Source: Clostridia bacterium
Lineage (GTDB): Bacteria > Bacillota > Clostridia > Christensenellales > UBA1242
Assembly: GCA_023228225.1 (NCBI GenBank)
Contig: JALOBO010000058.1
Location: forward strand, 1 to 8,605
Length of the DNA: 8,605 nucleotides
Direction of reading: 5' to 3'
The position numbers and the translations under genes were made by a program. Below the pieces are notes generated by a model, which saw only the letters and a list, made by a program, of their open reading frames with translations, searched no databases and was not told where the DNA came from. Position 1 is the stretch's first letter. Each line of letters opens with the position of its first letter. Positions 1 through 5,731 of this stretch are shown here, piece after piece.

Positions 1-22
1 TTTTATTTTATATACAGAACAA

Positions 23-253
23 TTATTTAGTTTTATATTTAGTAGGCATATTATCAGGATATCCTAATGAAGCTTTAATAGTTTCGATTATGTTGTATAT
101 TTCTTCCTTTCCTTCTTCAAGTTCTTCATTTGAAATATGTCCTTGCGCTTGTTGCAATCCAGAATGTATAATAAAAGCATTTTCTAATAGTTGAATTACA
201 TTATTAACTTCTTGCCAAGAACGTTCGCCATTACACATATTTATTGCATTCAT
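23..253 (-). CDS. small phage protein of unknown function (76 aa)
   Basis: I do not recognise a family. With the start at 253 the product is 76 residues: an N-terminal part containing MNAINMCNGERSW, then a mostly helical, charged body with an acidic stretch (EELEEGKEE) and a short C-terminal tail ending in a lysine-rich YKTK. There are no membrane segments and no metal-binding cysteine pairs. The frame stays open upstream to 316, but a start there would overlap the preceding zinc-ribbon gene by 58 bases. The ATG at 253 lies five bases after that gene's stop, matching the 2-5 base spacing seen throughout the window, so I prefer it. It is probably cotranscribed with the gene before it. Confidence 0.6.
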   Translation of the reverse strand: MNAINMCNGERSWQEVNNVIQLLENAFIIHSGLQQAQGHISNEELEEGKEEIYNIIETIKASLGYPDNMPTKYKTK

Positions 254-258
254 ATGTA

Positions 259-543
259 TCAATTTTGATAACCGCATTTTTCGCATACTAAACCTGATAC
301 CATCATTTGTCCGCAATTAGGGCATTCGATTGAATTTCTATCTTTTGGGATTTTCGATTGTTTCTCAAGTTGTTTCATAAGCCATTTCATCAAAGTTGAT
401 TCATATTTAGGATTGCCGTGAACGAAAACTACATTATCCGATGTTTCAGTATCGAAACTTATTGACTCAATAACAGGTGCTGGTTTTGAATAATCAGTTA
501 TAAAATGATATTCCTTTTCAAACTTTAGTTTATCGTTTTCCAT
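259..543 (-). CDS. small protein with C-terminal zinc ribbon (94 aa)
   Basis: The last 25 residues hold two CxxC knuckles, CPNCG (about residues 74-78) and CEKCG (about 87-91), spaced as in a compact zinc ribbon. The first 70 residues are charged and contain a predicted beta-rich part (ESISFDTETSDNVVFVHG) followed by a basic helix (STLMKWLMKQLEKQSK). Such small proteins are common in phages and often bind nucleic acid or a protein partner, but nothing here identifies the target. The ATG at 543 follows the structured RNA region at 557-808 after an AT-rich leader. The stop at 259 is five bases before the next gene, so the two are likely one transcription unit. Confidence 0.75.
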   Translation of the reverse strand: MENDKLKFEKEYHFITDYSKPAPVIESISFDTETSDNVVFVHGNPKYESTLMKWLMKQLEKQSKIPKDRNSIECPNCGQMMVSGLVCEKCGYQN

Positions 544-556
544 GTTTATGTTTTAA

Positions 557-808
557 AATAAAAAAGCGGCCAACAATAAGATTCGCACTTATTGCTGTCC
601 TTTTACGATTCGTCACCGTAAAAGTTAGACCTAATAGATTCCGAGTCTTAACACCTTAACAACCTTGATGCACAAGGCCTTGCCTTCGAACGCTCTACTA
701 ACGGAAATTGTTGCAGACAATTTCAACGGGACACGTGCTTGATTATTGCTTCCATTTGGGCGTGACCTCCTAGCCTCTCAATCACGAGATATTTATTCGG
801 GCTCGTAT
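557..808 (-). ncRNA. candidate structured RNA: chain of hairpins between ligase and next gene
   Basis: This stretch of about 270 bases between the ligase stop (814) and the next start (543) has no convincing gene and is visibly richer in G and C than its surroundings. Read on the minus strand it forms successive hairpins, by plus coordinates: 781-788 with 802-808 (one bulge); 729-735 with 761-767 (one mismatch); 704-711 with 717-724 (8 bp, perfect); 661-667 with 673-679 (7 bp, two G-U); 625-630 with 645-652 (one bulge); 600-607 with 617-624 (8 bp, perfect); 571-580 with 588-597 (10 bp, one G-U). The last is followed by GGCCGC and a T-rich run that could end transcription. The strand is inferred from the direction of all neighbouring genes and this T run. 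It does not fit a tRNA, tmRNA or RNase P RNA that I can recognise. It might instead be a structured intergenic processing region. Confidence 0.55.
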
Positions 809-813
809 TTTGA

Positions 814-1860
814 TTATTTTTTGCTATTATCGAGAATGTTCAAAAAATCGGCACGAATCATATTTGACCATTCAGCACCCATTCTTTTTGTAAGTACTTT
901 TTGTTCTTTTAAATCAAGTGCTTCAAATGATTCTCGTTCATCCTTTAAAAAGTCGTTCATTGTGTCTCCCATGCATTCACCCACAATTTTACCGAACATT
1001 TTATCGTTAAGTTCACCTAATTTTGAAATAACCGCATTTAAACGATTTTCATTAACATATTGCATCAATGTTTCAAGTAATTCATTGCCTGCTTCTGATA
1101 ATTCGATTGCTTCTTTTGGTTGTTTCATTGATTTTTCTCCAGATTTCTTTCCAGTGATTTCAGCATATTTTTCATTTTTGTTTTTGAAAATTACACGGTT
1201 ACCTGCCCATGAACGTTTTACTTCAATTGGCTTAATAACAACACCTTCACAAACATTACCTTCAATTTCAGGTAAACCTAATCTTTTAGGAATTGTTGTT
1301 GGAAATAAATTTGGGTATTTAAGGCATTCGTTAAAAGTTCCTTCGAATAAAGGTTCGTCCCAAAAAATACCGAATTGCTCGCAAAGTTCACCTTTTTGTG
1401 TTTCACCTAATAAACGTCCATTTACTTTAATATCAAAACAGTAAAATTCATTAGTTGGTGAGTAAAATAAACCTTTTTGTACTGCAGTTGCATGTGGATT
1501 TCTTGGTACATCTGGATGAGGATATGTACCGCCGAAAAGTTCACCGTATACTACAAGTTCGCCAAGGTCAAATTCCATACCAAAATCTTTGATTTCTGAT
1601 TTGATGAAATCCCACATAGCAATAATTTTAGGATTTTCTTTTGTTGCAACTTCTTCATAATTGAAAAAGTTTTCAGTTGCATCAATGAATCCTGTTCTTT
1701 TTGCATATTTCATTTTTACACCATCATACCAAAATGAAAAATTTGAATTGTGAACAAGAATATCATCGGCAAAAAAGTTATGATTATCTTCAACTTCAAT
1801 ATCATGTCTTTTTGATTTAATGTCAATTTTTTTAATCGACTTGATTCCAACTATTTCCAT
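814..1860 (-). CDS. C-intein fused to C-terminal part of T4 Rnl2-type RNA ligase
   Basis: Residues 1-38 are a C-intein: block F reads DIEVEDNHNFFADDILVHN (20-38), with the terminal H37-N38, and the +1 nucleophile is S39. From S39 the chain is the RNA ligase 2 body: SNFSFWYDG continuing motif I, AKRTGFI (53-59), motif III YGELFGG (105-111), motif IIIa FYCFDIKV (139-146), motif IV EGVVIKP (205-211), motif V RVIFKNKN with K226 and K228, and the helical Rnl2 C-terminal domain from about 250. The nucleophilic lysine is absent because it lies in the other half-gene at 2859-3323. After trans-splicing the ligase would be 365 residues, against 334 in T4 Rnl2. ATP-dependent RNA end sealing is the family role. 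The start lies three bases after the endonuclease stop and in the same frame, so translation is probably coupled. Confidence 0.93.
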   Translation of the reverse strand: MEIVGIKSIKKIDIKSKRHDIEVEDNHNFFADDILVHNSNFSFWYDGVKMKYAKRTGFIDATENFFNYEEVATKENPKIIAMWDFIKSEIKDFGMEFDLGELVVYGELFGGTYPHPDVPRNPHATAVQKGLFYSPTNEFYCFDIKVNGRLLGETQKGELCEQFGIFWDEPLFEGTFNECLKYPNLFPTTIPKRLGLPEIEGNVCEGVVIKPIEVKRSWAGNRVIFKNKNEKYAEITGKKSGEKSMKQPKEAIELSEAGNELLETLMQYVNENRLNAVISKLGELNDKMFGKIVGECMGDTMNDFLKDERESFEALDLKEQKVLTKRMGAEWSNMIRADFLNILDNSKK

Positions 1861-1863
1861 GTT

Positions 1864-2793
1864 TTAATTGTTTATAAAATTAATTATGTTATTTATCGTT
1901 TCTTCAAAATTTTTATTTATGTCGTATTCCCATACAACGCATGTTTTATAGCCTGCAGCTTCTATATAAGAAATACGGTTTTTATCGTGAGTCCAAATAT
2001 CCACAACTGTTCTTGTCGAATTTCTTGGAAATTTGATTACGTCGTTTTCTTTATACTTTCTTGGGTTAGCATGCCAATAATCACCATATGCTTCTATTAC
2101 TTTATTTGTGTTCTTAATGAAAATATCAACCCTATAAGGATATACATTATATTCAGTTTTTGTTTCGTACCCTAATTTTAACAATTCATTATTAATTTTT
2201 TGTTGCAGCTTAGATACATTTCCACCAAATTTATTATTCGGTGATTGGATAGGATATCTATATCCGTGTGATTCTTCATAGTTATCAAAAAACTTCTTCG
2301 TAAATACTGGAGATTGCATATGGCTAGCAAAACCGTATACTTCAATATGATGAGCAATAATTTTTCTTTTTACATCTTCTCTTTGAAATACATTTGTTAT
2401 ATTTTCATCATCAAGCAAACGTTGTGTCCATTCCTTTCTTGATGTATGTTCTTTACAAAAGTTATGTTTTGCGCCGTGTCTTTCCAAGTTTGTTGTTTCC
2501 GTTTTGTCTTTGCAACGTTTTTCTTTTTTTGATTCTTTTATACTACGAGTTCCTATGCCATGCGCATTCATTAATTTGTTAACCGAACATGATGAACGAA
2601 TTCCATGTTCATGCGCAATTTCATTACATGATTTCCCGTTTACCCAATGTTCATTATATAGAAATTCCTTTGTTAAAATTTCTTTTTTGTACGTTTGCCA
2701 TTCCTTGCATTGCCATTGAAAATGATTTGATATTACATTAGGCCGTGTCACTTCGATTTCTTTTTTGCAAAAAGGACATTGATAAAGTTCCAT
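1864..2793 (-). CDS. free-standing Vsr-like (EDxHD-type) homing endonuclease inside the fractured ligase
   Basis: This 309-residue protein starts with a zinc-finger-like C-X2-C-X14-H-X4-C (C6, C9, H24, C29), then a helix-turn-helix-like part (about 42-85, KSCNEIAHEHGI), then repeats of the kind seen in phage homing endonucleases (TNLERHGAKHNF 101-112, ITNVFQREDVKRKI 132-145, HMQSPVF 158-164). The C-terminal domain (about 195-309) looks like a Vsr-type PD-(D/E)xK nuclease: VDIF with D223, KVIEAYGDYWHANP with E234, D238 and H241, THDKNR with H269 and D270, and CVVWEYD (285-291), parallel to the FxDGxxWH and VVWE motifs of Vsr. That fold is used by the EDxHD homing endonucleases found in fractured, split-intein genes. 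Lying exactly between the intein halves, it presumably cuts uninterrupted ligase alleles to spread the cassette; target specificity is inference. Confidence 0.88.
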   Translation of the reverse strand: MELYQCPFCKKEIEVTRPNVISNHFQWQCKEWQTYKKEILTKEFLYNEHWVNGKSCNEIAHEHGIRSSCSVNKLMNAHGIGTRSIKESKKEKRCKDKTETTNLERHGAKHNFCKEHTSRKEWTQRLLDDENITNVFQREDVKRKIIAHHIEVYGFASHMQSPVFTKKFFDNYEESHGYRYPIQSPNNKFGGNVSKLQQKINNELLKLGYETKTEYNVYPYRVDIFIKNTNKVIEAYGDYWHANPRKYKENDVIKFPRNSTRTVVDIWTHDKNRISYIEAAGYKTCVVWEYDINKNFEETINNIINFINN

Positions 2794-2828
2794 AAAATTT
2801 ATTTTTATTTATATATCAATATTCTTTT

Positions 2829-2859
2829 GTGAAAAATTGCACAAACTGTAATTTTTCAC
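2829..2859 (-). promoter_or_regulatory. perfect 10-bp hairpin between N-half ligase and endonuclease gene
   Basis: Bases 2829-2838 and 2850-2859 are perfect inverted copies (GTGAAAAATT against AATTTTTCAC) around an 11-base loop. The hairpin starts on the last base of the TAG stop of the upstream half-ligase gene and ends 35 bases before the endonuclease ATG. No T run follows it on the minus strand, so it is not a typical intrinsic terminator. It may protect an mRNA end or lower endonuclease expression relative to the ligase halves; either role is inference. Confidence 0.5.
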
Positions 2860-3323
2860 TAATCTATAAGAACTTTATCATTTGTTGTTAAATCTTTAAC
2901 TTGTCTCCAGCAATGTAATTCGGGCAACCAAATATAATGAGACCCTGTGACTTGTATGATTTTGCCATTCGTTGTTTCAATTTCATACCAATCATTGTTA
3001 TCTTCTTTAATAGAAAAATTAATAACACGTTTCCATTCAATTTCATTGGTATCAATATTCAAACTTTTGGCATGACAATCAAGTCTTTCTTCAATTATCT
3101 TTCCTATTGCAAGCTTGCCAAATTCTAAAGTATCAACAAGTGATTCATAAGTAAGACAACCATGCACTTTTTCTGATAATCGCCAAACGCCACCTGCATT
3201 GCCTTGTTCTGTAATTCTGTCAATTTCACGACCACGATATGTGTTCTCAATTTCTGAATATTTCGTAAATTTTCCAGGAACAAATGTATGTTCATTTGTT
3301 GTGTTAATGATTTGATCTTGCAT
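2859..3323 (-). CDS. N-terminal part of T4 Rnl2-type RNA ligase fused to N-intein
   Basis: Residues 1-55 are the start of an RNA ligase 2: KYSEIENTY and GGVWRLSEKVHG parallel T4 Rnl2's KYSSLENHY and GGEWVAREKIHG, and K52 is the lysine that takes AMP. C56 begins a 99-residue N-intein: block A CLTYESLVDTLEFGKLAIGK, and block B with the TxxH motif as T126-G-S-H129, ending with DLTTNDKVLID and a TAG stop. The ligase resumes at S39 of the product of 814-1860, so splicing joins EKVHG to SNFSF. The frame is open to a TTG at 3350; I chose the ATG at 3323, which gives an N-extein close in length to T4 Rnl2's and overlaps the upstream GIY-YIG gene by 20 bases. By itself this half cannot ligate RNA. Confidence 0.92.
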   Translation of the reverse strand: MQDQIINTTNEHTFVPGKFTKYSEIENTYRGREIDRITEQGNAGGVWRLSEKVHGCLTYESLVDTLEFGKLAIGKIIEERLDCHAKSLNIDTNEIEWKRVINFSIKEDNNDWYEIETTNGKIIQVTGSHYIWLPELHCWRQVKDLTTNDKVLID

Positions 3324-4173
3324 TTTTCGTAATTTTAAATTCGTAATCAATTAAATTATTTCGTTTGTTTATCATTGCGTAATTTGTTGCTTTTTCTAAT
3401 AAGTTCAGTGTATTTGATGTTATTTTACCTTTATTTAATAATGAAACGATTGAAGCGTATGGCATATTATTTTGTTTCGCAAATTTTATCATTTCGCTCA
3501 CACCTAAAATTTCGATAATATCGTGTGTCGGTGTAATAACATTATAAATTATCATTTGCCATTTTCTTTTATATTCTTTATATTCGTCACTTCTTTTTTT
3601 ACCCGTATTCGATTCTCCTATTTTAGCTCTATGCTCTTCTGTACTTTTGTGTCCTCTTCTAAATGTATGCAATCCTTCATTTTTTGCAAATGTTAAATTC
3701 CATTTTTCTTTTGCTGCGCTACGTTCTTCATCAGTTATTTTAGTTTGCGCTTCCTGCATTGATGCTTTTACTTTTATTACATATACAGGGTCATTCCAAC
3801 GTTCTGCTGTTGCTTTGCCTATTTTTTGTTTTGTTGAATCTTTTAATACTTTTTCTTTTGCTGCTTCGGACATGTGTTGTCTATGCGAATCAGTGAAAAC
3901 TAAACCTTGTGTGCCGCCTCCACCATCTGTTAGATTATATCCTATATTTGAATCCTTTGCATGCAATTCTTTTATCCAAAAAATTTCTTTTTCGTTTAGT
4001 TCATCAGTTGTATTAGCGGTATCAATAATTTCTTTTTTGAAATTCTCAATGCCATATTTTTTTATTGCTTTATTTATTAAAATGCCTGAACCAAAATAAT
4101 TAGGATTATTATGCGAATCTTGGCCAACGTAAATTTTGCCATTAATTAAATTTGTTATTTTATAGATAATCAT
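3304..4173 (-). CDS. GIY-YIG homing endonuclease with NUMOD3-like repeats
   Basis: The N-terminal 90 residues are a GIY-YIG nuclease: IYK (3-5) and IYVG (14-17) replace the canonical GIY and YIG, followed by YFGSG (26-30), AIKKYGIENF (36-45), a likely catalytic glutamate at E63 (NEKEIFWIKEL) and GYNLTDGGGG (78-87). The linker has repeats like the DNA-binding NUMOD3 motif (HKSTEEHRAKIGESNTGKKRS, around 175-195), and a C-terminal helical part (about 220-260) could be a helix-turn-helix. Enzymes of this type nick or cut a specific site and promote copying of their gene. The 3' end overlaps the ATG of the half-ligase gene by 20 bases. The start at 4173 follows an AT-rich 76-base gap. It is intact over 289 residues, so it may be active. 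Confidence 0.92.
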   Translation of the reverse strand: MIIYKITNLINGKIYVGQDSHNNPNYFGSGILINKAIKKYGIENFKKEIIDTANTTDELNEKEIFWIKELHAKDSNIGYNLTDGGGGTQGLVFTDSHRQHMSEAAKEKVLKDSTKQKIGKATAERWNDPVYVIKVKASMQEAQTKITDEERSAAKEKWNLTFAKNEGLHTFRRGHKSTEEHRAKIGESNTGKKRSDEYKEYKRKWQMIIYNVITPTHDIIEILGVSEMIKFAKQNNMPYASIVSLLNKGKITSNTLNLLEKATNYAMINKRNNLIDYEFKITKNARSNH

Positions 4174-4249
4174 ACTTGTTTATTTTATATATCAAATATG
4201 TTTTCTTCAATTTCACAATACTTTTTAAATTGTTATGGCAATCGATTTA
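4174..4249 (-). promoter_or_regulatory. weak promoter-like leader before the GIY-YIG gene
   Basis: The minus strand carries CATATTTG (4193-4200), one base away from the Bacteroidetes -7 element TAnnTTTG, but no TTG at the expected distance; the nearest is 15 bases upstream. The following ATATTTGATATATAAA resembles ATATTGATATATAAA in the leader of the other homing endonuclease gene (about 2805-2822). This is suggestive only. Confidence 0.25.
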
Positions 4250-4519
4250 TTATAAAAGTTTAATTCCTGGTTTTGCATTTACTGTAAGTGTTATGCCTCT
4301 TTCAATTTCGCCTGGCATAATCATTGCGGTTGATTCAACGCCCATCATTTTAACAGGCTTTAAATTTGTAATAAAAGGAAAACATAATCCTTTTAAAACC
4401 AAATTGCATTCGTCCAAGTCACCAATGTGTTGTTTAATGTTAGTAACAACCCATCTTATATCTTCATCGCCAAAGTCGACAACTAATCTTATTAGTTTAT
4501 CAGATTTTGGAATTCCCAT
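4250..4519 (-). CDS. tRNA-binding OB-fold protein (Trbp111/CsaA/YgjH-like), start disrupted
   Basis: The 89 residues from the ATG at 4519 match the EMAP/Trbp111-type tRNA-binding domain: GIPKSDKLIRLVVDFGDE, then LVLKGLCFPFITNLKPVKMMGVESTAMIM, the diagnostic NLKP-K-x-x-GVxS pattern. These OB-folds bind the tRNA elbow, alone or fused to synthetases. The same frame continues upstream to 4621 without a stop and encodes the missing first strand, including KKLEIKIGKITAV, but contains no ATG, GTG or TTG. An ATG stands just ahead of an A6 run (4617-4625); removing one A would join it in frame to give about 124 residues. So the gene is either frameshifted, affected by a homopolymer error, or expressed by slippage. 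The domain assignment is firm; the start is not. Confidence 0.75.
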   Translation of the reverse strand: MGIPKSDKLIRLVVDFGDEDIRWVVTNIKQHIGDLDECNLVLKGLCFPFITNLKPVKMMGVESTAMIMPGEIERGITLTVNAKPGIKLL

Positions 4520-4599
4520 GACTGCTGTGATTTTTCCTATTTTAATTTCAAGTTTTTTCTCTATCTCGAGAAATTCCGCAAATTCAATTTGTTCTTTCG

Positions 4600-4962
4600 T
4601 TATTTTACGTATATTATTTTTTCATCATTTTCTTTCAAATATATTATGAGCGTTTCTTCACTAAGTATAATATAAGATACTTCTTCATTTTTGCAAGAAA
4701 ACATATATATGCCTTCTTGTAATTCTTTTACCTCATCATATACAATGTATTGAACAGATGCGGTTGCAGTGTCCATACCTGTTGAATTGAAACTTAATCG
4801 TTTGCACAATTCATCAACAGTTACCTGTACATCGTCATTTTCATACCGAACCAATATAGTATCCTGAGCAAACGCAGTTTTACTGTAAAGCCAAATATTC
4901 GATTGACAATAACTTGACATCGATATAAAGTAAAATAATAGTATGAACAATATCTTTTTCAT
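4600..4962 (-). CDS. small exported protein with signal peptide, function unknown (120 aa)
   Basis: The N-terminus, MKKILFILLFYFISMSSYCQ, is a clear signal peptide: two lysines, a hydrophobic core of about 12 residues, and an end of the SYCQ type that resembles signal peptides of Bacteroidetes proteins. The mature part of about 100 residues is acidic and beta-rich (DTILVRYENDDVQVTV, EVSYIILSEETLIIYL) with two cysteines and no motif I recognise. It may act in the periplasm or outer membrane of the host, for instance in superinfection exclusion or lysis, but nothing in the sequence says which. The start is two bases after the zinc-ribbon gene; its last 22 bases overlap the open frame of the tRNA-binding gene. 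Confidence 0.7.
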   Translation of the reverse strand: MKKILFILLFYFISMSSYCQSNIWLYSKTAFAQDTILVRYENDDVQVTVDELCKRLSFNSTGMDTATASVQYIVYDEVKELQEGIYMFSCKNEEVSYIILSEETLIIYLKENDEKIIYVK

Positions 4963-4964
4963 AA

Positions 4965-5183
4965 TTATGACATTACAACAATCATTTTTTTAATTTCATT
5001 TTTACATGTTGGACAATTAAATTGTAAACCTGCCCAGCCACTTGTCATTCGAATGGTATTTACGTAAACAACTTCAGATGTTTCGCAAATTCCGGTCCAT
5101 CCGCATTTGCAAGTTATTCTTTCTTTTTTCTTTTCATCGGTATAATTTATGTCGATAAAAGAATACGCCATTGAATCGCTCAT
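4965..5183 (-). CDS. zinc-ribbon protein (72 aa)
   Basis: Two cysteine pairs, CKCGW (about residues 25-29) and CPTC (about 57-60), about 30 residues apart, make a small zinc ribbon with beta strands between (TSEVVYVNTIRMT, GLQFNCPTC). Function is unknown; such proteins often bind nucleic acid or RNA polymerase in phages. The ATG at 5183 lies three bases after the stop of the DUF262 gene, so it is in that gene's transcription unit, which the promoter at 5752-5782 would drive. A second ATG four codons in is possible but less well spaced. Confidence 0.72.
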   Translation of the reverse strand: MSDSMAYSFIDINYTDEKKKERITCKCGWTGICETSEVVYVNTIRMTSGWAGLQFNCPTCKNEIKKMIVVMS

Positions 5184-5186
5184 GAT

Positions 5187-5723
5187 TTATTTTTTAAGAT
5201 TATTCAAATGTTCAACATCTTGAGGTGTTCCAGCAAAATTGATTTGTTCAAACCATGCAATTTTGTTGTCATCGGATATTAAATCGTCCCAGTATTCGTA
5301 AGCTTGGTCGAAATGAATATGGAAACTCATAACATGTTTTTGAATTTCTTCAGGCATTTCAGAAAACAAATATTCTTTTCCTTCAAATGCAAAAGTAAAT
5401 TCATCTTTAACAAACCCTATTAATGTAGATAAACGTTGTTTACCGTCCATTACTTTATATACTTTTGTTCTGTCTTCAAATTCAGAAATAATAATGGTAA
5501 AATGTGGAATATCTCTGCCCATTAAAACAGAAGTAATCAATTCGCGTTTTTGTTCAATAGTCCAACAAAAAGGACGTTGCAAATTTTTTCCTTTTGTTGG
5601 AAGAAAAATATCAAAATCAAATTTGTGATTGTACCTTGGATTTACTAATTCTTTTAGCCATCCGTAATGCATTCCTTTTTGAATTTTTATCGGTAACTCT
5701 TTTTTAAAATCGGATAATTTCAT
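5187..5723 (-). CDS. stand-alone DUF262 (ParB-like fold) protein, paralogue A
   Basis: This 178-residue protein carries the DUF262 signatures: GKNLQRPFCW (45-54, family pattern xxxQRxYxW), the helix EQKRELITSVLMGRDIP (57-73), and VMDGKQRLSTLIGF (91-104, family pattern DGQQRLTTL). The family has a ParB/sulfiredoxin-like nucleotide-binding fold and in GmrSD-type restriction enzymes supplies the NTP-dependent part. Here only the N-terminal domain is present, with no HNH/DUF1524 nuclease half. The last 25 residues (NKIAWFEQINFAGTPQDVEHL onward) nearly equal those of the paralogue at 6267-6821. A TTG at 5741 is in frame but lies 10 bases below the -7 element, so the ATG at 5723 is the better start. 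The role could be anti-defence or hijacking; unknown. Confidence 0.85.
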   Translation of the reverse strand: MKLSDFKKELPIKIQKGMHYGWLKELVNPRYNHKFDFDIFLPTKGKNLQRPFCWTIEQKRELITSVLMGRDIPHFTIIISEFEDRTKVYKVMDGKQRLSTLIGFVKDEFTFAFEGKEYLFSEMPEEIQKHVMSFHIHFDQAYEYWDDLISDDNKIAWFEQINFAGTPQDVEHLNNLKK

Positions 5724-5731
5724 ATATTTTG

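Noticed and set aside
254..316. Longer N-terminus (start at 316) for the first small gene
   Set aside because: It would overlap the zinc-ribbon end of the neighbouring gene by 58 bases, whereas the ATG at 253 fits the normal spacing.
557..808. tRNA genes in the structured stretch, prompted by GTTCGAA and a T-loop-like hairpin at 571-597
   Set aside because: No acceptor stem, D-arm or anticodon arm can be placed around either T-loop-like element.
746..1444. Long plus-strand open frame of 232 codons
   Set aside because: It lies antisense to the ligase body, is rich in serine and phenylalanine as expected for the complement of a minus-strand gene, and shows no family motif.
2829..2859. Intrinsic terminator
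   Set aside because: The hairpin is AT-rich and no T run follows it on the minus strand; the downstream genes of the cassette need the transcript to continue.
1987..4649. Other plus-strand open frames (for example 3647-4099, 4176-4649)
   Set aside because: All are antisense to well-supported minus-strand genes and have shadow-like composition.
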